From Thinopyrum elongatum (taxonomy: Eukaryota; Streptophyta; Magnoliopsida; Poales; Poaceae), in the NCBI GenBank assembly GCA_011799875.1, contig CM022298.1, positions 55,581,792-55,645,791 on the forward strand: DNA of 64,000 nt. Direction: 5' to 3'. Positions within the stretch are counted from its first letter, which is position 1. Each line of letters starts with the position of its first letter. Both the position numbers and the translations under genes were made by a program. Positions 57,863 through 64,000 of this stretch are shown piece after piece. Under the pieces are notes generated by a model. That model saw only the letters and a program-made list of their open reading frames with translations. It was not told the DNA's origin and made no database searches.

Positions 57863-58974
57863 GGGCAGGTATCAGCCTCGGTTTCTTAGTGGTTTAAGGA
57901 TGCTTCAAGCCCTCATGCTTGTAAGTTTGCGAGACTATTACGCTGTTTTGGCTCTGTGTAACCTCAGTAGACCTACTTAATTGCTATGCTAAGCACCTGC
58001 TGCACACCTAATTTATGTATGGGCGGGAAGTTTACTGCTAAGGGGCGAGCCCTTCCTTTGTTGAATATATCTGTTGTGCTGTAGTGGGCATACACATGAG
58101 CTATCTGAGCAAAATGGTTAGTCTGTCATATGTTGGCACCCTGCAATGGGAATGAGTTTTATCACTTCTAAGATGAAGAAATACTGTAAGATAGCTGCTT
58201 CGGAAGAAAATCTCCAATCATGAATACAATATTCAGACCAGAACAAAACTGAAAATATATATAGTCCAGAAAGAATAGTAGAATTCACATAACAGTTCCT
58301 GTATGTAATACATTCATCTGTAACAACCGAAATTATCAACCAATTACTTCCTAGCTATGCAAAATTCGCCAGGAATCGATCAAAAAAGGCCCTTTTGTAG
58401 CTGATTTCATGTGTTTGACAACTGAAATAAATAAGCCCCAAGTCGCCTCGCCCAGCGCGACTTGGTCCCCTCCCAACTCTAGCGGCGCCACCCCTCCCCC
58501 CTCCTGCATACGCCGCTGCTCCTGAACATGACCTATAAATAGAGGATTCTACAATCTACAAGAATTTTAAACTTATATTCTCTCTTCTTTGCCCACTTCC
58601 AAAACTAGTAGGATTTGTTCCAAAATAGTTTATGGACGTTCATCATGATCTGAACACGACCTAGCATCTAAACAAGTAAAATCTTCTGCAAGATGATAAT
58701 TTTGTGCCTCTGAGTGTGAGTACCATTCTATTCAAGACTCAGGCTGTACAATTTTTAATTTTAGTATAGGAGGTATATGGTCATATTTGGCACAAAAATT
58801 TGCACACCGATATGTACACAATCATATTTTGCACGAAAATTTGCATGTTGCCATTTTTAATATTAAGATAAGGTTTCATGTGTTCCCTAAAAATATTCTT
58901 TCTTTCTTTTTTGAGAACTGAGAATAGTTACTCTCCCGGCCATTCATCTTCAAGTCTCAGGCCCAACGTTTGCA
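57863..58974. other. Copy of the 3' flank of the host gene
   Basis: Counterpart of 46526-47639, including the TATA-like motif near 58532. No gene seen. Confidence 0.5.
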
Positions 58975-60784
58975 TTCTTTATTGGTTCATATAGGTTCAG
59001 TTATACGTCTGAAGTTTGAAGGACCCAATCAAGTGTCGTGCAACTTTTCTTGCAGTAGGGAACGACCGAATTGATTAATGTCTGATGTTACGACAGCTGA
59101 GGTTATGTATCTCAAACATGGACTACAATTGGCACCAATCCATTGGACGTAACCGCTTGAAATCTATTCATTCAAGACAGAATGTCCTTTGAAATCTTGC
59201 AATTGTGGCGGAGTTGCTTTGGCGCCAGAAGATCTTTGACGATTCTCAAACAGTCGGTAGCTATACAAAGCTTATCGGAAATACTAACGCCCACACGTGT
59301 GGCAGTTTTACAATTCACCCACACGCGTGGATCACCGTCCAGTCGAGTTTGCACGAATCTTGACACATTGAGGCAGAATTCGCGTGCCACGTAGGACGGG
59401 GCTGGTGTGTGGGCGTTGGAGAGTTCGCCCACACGCCCGCAGCACGCGGGTTGGCAGCTGCGCTTTGTGGGCGAATTAGTTTCTGCCCACACAGCCAACA
59501 CCTAGTCCACACGCGTGCGGGCGAACTGATTTTCGCCCACACGACACCCGTACGTTATTGGATGGCAAATGCAGTTACGCGTACGTGGCAACTAGGTAAA
59601 CACACATGGCAACTATGATTCGTTGCTAGACGGCAACTGCAGTTGCGCGTACGTGGCAACTAGGTAAACACACATGGCTACTATGATTCGTTGCTAGACG
59701 GCAACTGCAGTTGCGCGTACGTGGCAACCAGATAAACACACATGGCAACTGTGATTAACCATACATGGCAACTATGATTGGACCACACGTGGCAACTAGG
59801 TAAACACACATGGCAACTACTATTTGACCATATGTGGCAAGTAGTTAATCACACACGGCAACTATGTTTTGATTACACGCGGCAACTACTAGAAATTAGA
59901 CATGGCAACTATAGTTAATCAAAACAGATAGAGTTGCCATGCTTTTACAACTACATTTGCCATCCCCGGATAACTACATCTGCCATCCCGGATGGCAACT
60001 AAATCGTCATCTCGCGGATACCTAACGTAGCTGCGCCAGGACGTGTGGGCATTTTTGCTTCGTGCCACACGCTCGGGGTGGAGATGAGTAGTACTTGTTG
60101 GGCGTGTGGCACGAAGTAGCTGCGCCCACACACAGCCCGTGTGGGCTGCCTCCTGCTCACGTCACACACGGTGTGTGGGCGAATGGCTAGTATGCCACGC
60201 GCGTGGCAGTTATCGTCGTCCAAGCTTATCCAACATTAGATCCTCCGTCAAAGCAAGTGCCTTCCTGCATGCATATGCCTCTAGGGCCACCGCATCAGTC
60301 ACCCCATCAAACCCTACCGCGCCGACGAACCCATATAGAGACCCTGGTTGCTTCGGCGTATAACCGCCACCACCCCTTTATTTGCCGACGTGGTCACTGC
60401 CCCATCGACATTTAGCTTCGTCATCCCCAGGGGTGGAGGATTCCATTGTCCAGCAGGGTTCACCGCCTGAAAAACCGATTCTCTGGTCTTTGGACTATTA
60501 GCATTTGACCTAAACACTCTTATATTTCTTTACGGAGGGAGTACTTGTGCAGAATCCAATTATCGTTCTAGACATAAGTGCTCCTCCCGTCACAAATTCT
60601 CCGCATCATCCCAGTTCTTACAAATGTCTCTCCCCTCGTAAATGGATCGCCACGCCTGAGAAAGATGACTGCCAAGTTCTGCACTGAGCAAATCACCTTG
60701 AGGGTAGTAGACTGATTTTAGCACACGAGCACTCAATGAGTCTGACTCATGTAAAATCCTCCATGCCTGACATGCCAATTCCAC
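58975..60784 (-). pseudogene. LINE relic, copy B, split by a Mutator-type element
   Basis: Counterpart of 47640-48481, with the same RNase H and linker fragments. The part between 59277 and 60221 is a later insertion. Confidence 0.7.
59277..60221. mobile_element. Mutator-type non-autonomous element, 945 bp
   Basis: The 9-bp AAGCTTATC flanks it on both sides (59268-59276 and 60222-60230) and occurs once at the empty site in copy A (about 47924-47932). A 9-bp duplication is the mark of Mutator-like elements. The ends are imperfect inverted repeats around 'cccacacgtgtggca' and 'tgccacgcgcgtggca'. The interior has 67-68-bp tandem repeats with 'cacatggcaact' (about 59570-59900). No transposase. 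Confidence 0.9.
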
Positions 60785-62073
60785 TCGCTACCAACCCAAA
60801 ATGGATTTTCCTAAATTTGACGGGGGAAATCCACGTCTCGTGAGGGACATAAAGAAGATAATTTTGAGTTGTACTTTGTTCATCCCCAATTGCTCATGAG
60901 GTTTTGCTGCCCTTAATTTCACTGGATCGGCCACTCTTTGCCTCAGGGAGTTGAAGAAGATTGGCGCATCAAGGATTGAACGACACTCTGTTGCTTGGTT
61001 GATGCTGAAAGTATTCTTCTTCTCCGGAGCTCAAATGCACGTGTTATTGAACGATAAAATAAAAAATAATAGTAAACAAATCAAAAGATTCGAATTTTTT
61101 GGCAGTACAATATTTTACGTACGTGCAAATTTTGGTGAAAACTAACATTCTCAATGCTGTGGGCAGGTGTGCTGCTGCGTGGAACACAAGTGTGCTTCAT
61201 CCTGCGCGGGAAGCACCTGCTAGTTTACCTGGGAAGCAGCAGGAGCACATTGGTGATTTCCCATGGGAGCACAAGATAGTCTCACTTGATAGCACAAGTT
61301 AGCACTCTGGAAGACACATGTTAGTTCACTTTCAGAGCACAATTTTTGCCCAAAAATAGTTTGCCGAAACCTATTAACAAGGGATCGAGTTCCGAAAATC
61401 TCGACACAAAAACGCAAGAGCAGAAATGGTTCTAATTTGGATGCACGGTTCAAGAGATATATCATTTGAAAAACAGATCTAAGGAAAAAAAAAAAAGAGC
61501 GCAAGCAAACTGAATCATGACACATCCCTCCTGCATGTGGGAAGAAATCTCACAAAAATTCCCAATGCGCCACTTACACCAGCAAGAAAATGTGATTGTC
61601 ATTTACAAGGGGCACGCCTTAACTAGCGATTTCGTGATTATTTACTTAAAGAAAATACTTGAGGGCAAAATTGGGCTGTCCAATTCCCTTGCCAAATTTG
61701 GTCGGGGCATGGCCTTCAACCAAACAGCCCCAAGATGTTATTTCTGGAATTACTTATTTGACGCGCGTTGCGGCAAATTGTCGCCTCTTCGTACGTACGG
61801 GAGGTCGACGAGCGACTATGATATGGGCCGACCCATTACATCTTAAGCTATTGTACGTTCAACATAATCCTGGTTTTGGGAAGAGAAGGTTCTGAATCAG
61901 GATTTTTCTTCTTTACTGGTTTGAAGGAAGCCTGAGAAGCTTAGAGGAAGCGAGCTGGGAAGAACAAAGATGGACACGAGAGGATTGAAGGAAGGAAGCA
62001 CAAGGAATCAGGGGGAAGGAAAAGGGCATATCGCCAGTCTCGGCAAGTCGCCACGCAAAACGCTGGTTCGTTT
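60785..62073. other. Duplicated intergenic DNA, copy B
   Basis: Counterpart of 48482-49768 and almost identical to it. No supported gene. Confidence 0.5.
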
Positions 62074-62117
62074 AGTCCCACATCGGCCAGCGAGGTTAAA
62101 CAGGACCAGCTTATAAG
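62074..62117 (+). promoter_or_regulatory. U6-type promoter (USE and TATA), copy B
   Basis: Same as 49769-49812: AGTCCCACATCG at 62074-62085 and CTTATAAG at 62110-62117, 24 bases apart. Confidence 0.85.
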
Positions 62118-62138
62118 CCCCGCTCTGCTGCCAGACTT

Positions 62139-62225
62139 GTCCCTTCGGAGACACCCGGTATATTGGAATTAAAAGAAAATAGCATTGCAGCTCCATGCAT
62201 ATGGATGACACTGCCAACATTTTTT
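62139..62225 (+). ncRNA. U6-like snRNA, divergent (copy B)
   Basis: Differs from 49834-49920 by one base ('gacactgcc' for 'gacattgcc'). T6 terminator at 62220-62225. Confidence 0.8.
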
Positions 62226-62791
62226 GTTTCTTTTACCCCTGTAAAATCCGTAGCAAATAAAATCCCACGTTAAAAACTTAAAAAAATGTTTTTCACGTTA
62301 CCCCTCTCGAGTTCTACTGATTTTACATAAATCCGTAGGAAAGAAAATCCCTCGTTAAAAACTGGAAGAAAAAAATGTGTTCCACGTCGCAATTACTTCT
62401 GCCACCGCATACCTCGCATGAATGAAAAGGAAGAAGCAACCGCCACACATCCCATCTCCCCCAACCTCCTTGCCCCACTTTTTATTACCCCTCACGAGTT
62501 CTACTGTTTTTACATAAAAGTCCTCGTAGTTCTTATTTTCATATCCAAAATTTTAGGATTTCACGCGCCATCTTTTCAGCCCCTCACGTGTACTACTATT
62601 TTATTGAAAGGTCCTCGTAATTCCATTTCCATCCTTACAGCTACCATTTTTTGGGTCGTAGGTTAACTGCCAATTTTTACTCTTGAACTTGTAGGTTAAC
62701 CGCCAATTTTTACTCTTGAACTTGTAGGTTAACCGCCAATTTTTACTCTTGAACCATGGCATTTCTTGTGGCCATGTATACACATGAAATA

Positions 62792-63075
62792 CTCCCTCCG
62801 TTTCGTTTTACTTCGTGTATTAGATTTGTCTGAAGTCAAACTTTGTAAAGTTAGACCAAATATATATTAGAAAATATCAACATCTACAATACCTTATAAT
62901 TATAATATGAAATTATATTTTATGGTGGATCTAATGATGTTTTTTTTGCGGGGTGTGGATCTAATGATGTTATTGTATTGTGAATGTTAACAATTTTTTG
63001 TATAAACTTGGTCAAATTTTCAAGAGTTTAACTTTAGAAAAATATAATATGCAGAGTAAAAAGAAACGGAGGGAG
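62792..63075. mobile_element. Stowaway-type MITE in copy B, with 30-bp internal gain
   Basis: Same family as at 50-303, TA on both sides, but 284 bp because of an extra 30 bases at 62941-62970. Confidence 0.9.
62926..62970 (-). mobile_element. Micro-retroposition scar inside the Stowaway
   Basis: TGGATCTAATGATGT occurs at 62926-62940 and again at 62956-62970 around TTTTTTTGCGGGGTG. On the minus strand the insert is CACCCCGC followed by A7, like the very 3' end of a poly(A) retroelement with a 15-bp target duplication. Confidence 0.55.
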
Positions 63076-63535
63076 TAGATACATAATCTTTTTTTTTTTT
63101 GCGGGATGAGATGGAAGCGATGATGCACGATGCAAACATGTGTTTATACATGTGTTAGTATATTAAAATCAGTTAGTATTACTAAGTGTATACATGAGAC
63201 AATGACATGAATCTATTAATATAAATCGTTGACTAAGTATATGAAGAAAGTTCTGCTAACCAGATAAATATAATATGAGTGCATATTCCTAATGGATATA
63301 TTAATATTTAGTTAGTGTTCATTTTTTTTCTATCCCTACATTAAAAAAATGATCGACTTGAGTTTATTCTGGGTGATTACACTTTTTTTACCCCTCACGA
63401 GTTCTACTGGTTTTACAGAAAGATCCTCATAGTTCTCATTTCCATATTTTCAGATCCAAAATTTTAGGATTTCACGCCCCATCTTTTCAGCTCCTCACGT
63501 ATACTACTATTTTTGTTGAAAGGTGCTCATAATTT

Positions 63536-64000
63536 TTCATTCAGCTATCTGAGGATGCATGACGCTTTCTATTCAGGTCTCCTCCTTTTGGACGATTCAT
63601 ACGTTTTTCTTTTCTTTTCGGAATGACATTCATTAAGAAAAGAGTTGCTTGATTAATTTAGACCATGTATATACAATGTAGTGTCTGACTTTATCCAGAT
63701 GCCACTTGATGACTCTACCATGGTTGCTTCCACCGTGTGTGAACAGAGCATGAATTTAATCTCCCAACATTTCAAAACATGACTAAGGAAAAATGAATGA
63801 TTGCTATAACAAGCACATCCCTGTACTGACCTCTCCGTCGCAAGGTTCAGAGGGGCATCCCTGTACTGACCTCTCCATCGTAAGGTTCAGAGGAGAGCCA
63901 TAGAGATCCTTCTATTGGCCGGGCTCGGGGCTACATCGTTATTCATACCTCCCCGAGTCACCACAGAAGTTGTATCCACCGACCACTCAATCTTTCCCGG
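63536..64000. other. Unassigned DNA at the window end
   Basis: A 40-bp direct duplication ('catccctgtactgacctctcc') occupies 63816-63895. Nothing else recognised. Confidence 0.6.

Larger units (their letters stand above)
56566..63535 (+). repeat. Segmental duplication, copy B
   Basis: Second copy of 45230-51720, joined directly to the LINE within 'aacttgagag'. Relative to copy A it has a 945-bp Mutator-type insertion, lacks the extra partial tandem unit, and ends at about 63535. Confidence 0.93.
62226..63535. repeat. Array-type unit in copy B
   Basis: One unit of the 1-3060 family, more diverged than the unit in copy A and with a tripled 'ggttaaccgccaattttt' motif at 62690-62750. Confidence 0.88.

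Noticed and set aside
1..64000. tRNA, rRNA or organelle-derived genes
   Set aside because: No cloverleaf with A and B boxes, rRNA segments or plastid/mitochondrial genes were recognised by eye; a tRNAscan-SE and Rfam search would settle this.

Overview
This is plant nuclear DNA from a large, repeat-rich grass genome, most likely wheat, Aegilops or a close Triticeae relative. The evidence is the combination of Stowaway-type MITEs with CTCCCTCCG termini and TA target duplications, several CACTA transposons with TNP2-type transposases, an LTR-retrotransposon 3' half, a solo LTR, an L1-type LINE, a Mutator-type element with a 9-bp target duplication, and a split host gene with GT-AG introns. It is not bacterial: there are no operons, and most open frames are transposon genes or chance frames in repeats. 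Species and chromosome cannot be read from the sequence alone.

Layout. 1-3060: tandem array of an approximately 1.05-kb AT-rich unit, each unit carrying a Stowaway MITE. 3221-7619: remnant of a plus-strand CACTA transposon with a broken TNP2 transposase. 7620-14400: 5'-truncated, pol-less LTR retrotransposon on the minus strand. 14401-17337 and 31205-36387: one older background of related repeat segments, split by a 13.9-kb CACTA element (17338-31201, 3-bp target duplication TGA). That element carries a TNP2 gene, a TNP1/Transposase_24 plus ULP1-like protease gene, a small coiled-coil membrane protein gene, two tandem hairpins built from a SNF2 helicase fragment, and an snRNA-type promoter followed by a foldable sequence and a T run. 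36388-37877: solo LTR (target duplication GTACA). 38026-40269: non-autonomous CACTA (target duplication AAA). 40270-43100: degenerate retroelement and unassigned DNA. 43407-46525: a five-exon host gene for a small, probably mitochondrial, single-span protein. 47640-49920: LINE relics and a U6-like snRNA locus. 51990-52476: decayed membrane-protein pseudogene. 53258-56565: LINE. 56566-63535: second copy of 45230-51720, holding only the last exon of the host gene, later interrupted by a 945-bp Mutator-type element.

How it fits together. The only plausible host protein gene is at 43407-46525; even there exon 1 does not join exon 2 in phase as written. Its 3' part, the U6-like locus and the array unit were duplicated by a break joining exon 4 to a LINE body. 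The most interesting cargo is in the large CACTA. Two inverted repeats of a SNF2 chromatin-remodeller fragment lie between the putative promoter and the coding exons of its own ORF1 gene, so a transcript could form hairpin RNA matching host SNF2 genes. This resembles the rice case in which a CACTA-borne miRNA (miR820) targets the DNA methyltransferase DRM2. Expression and targeting are inference; the inverted repeats and the SNF2 motif are seen directly.
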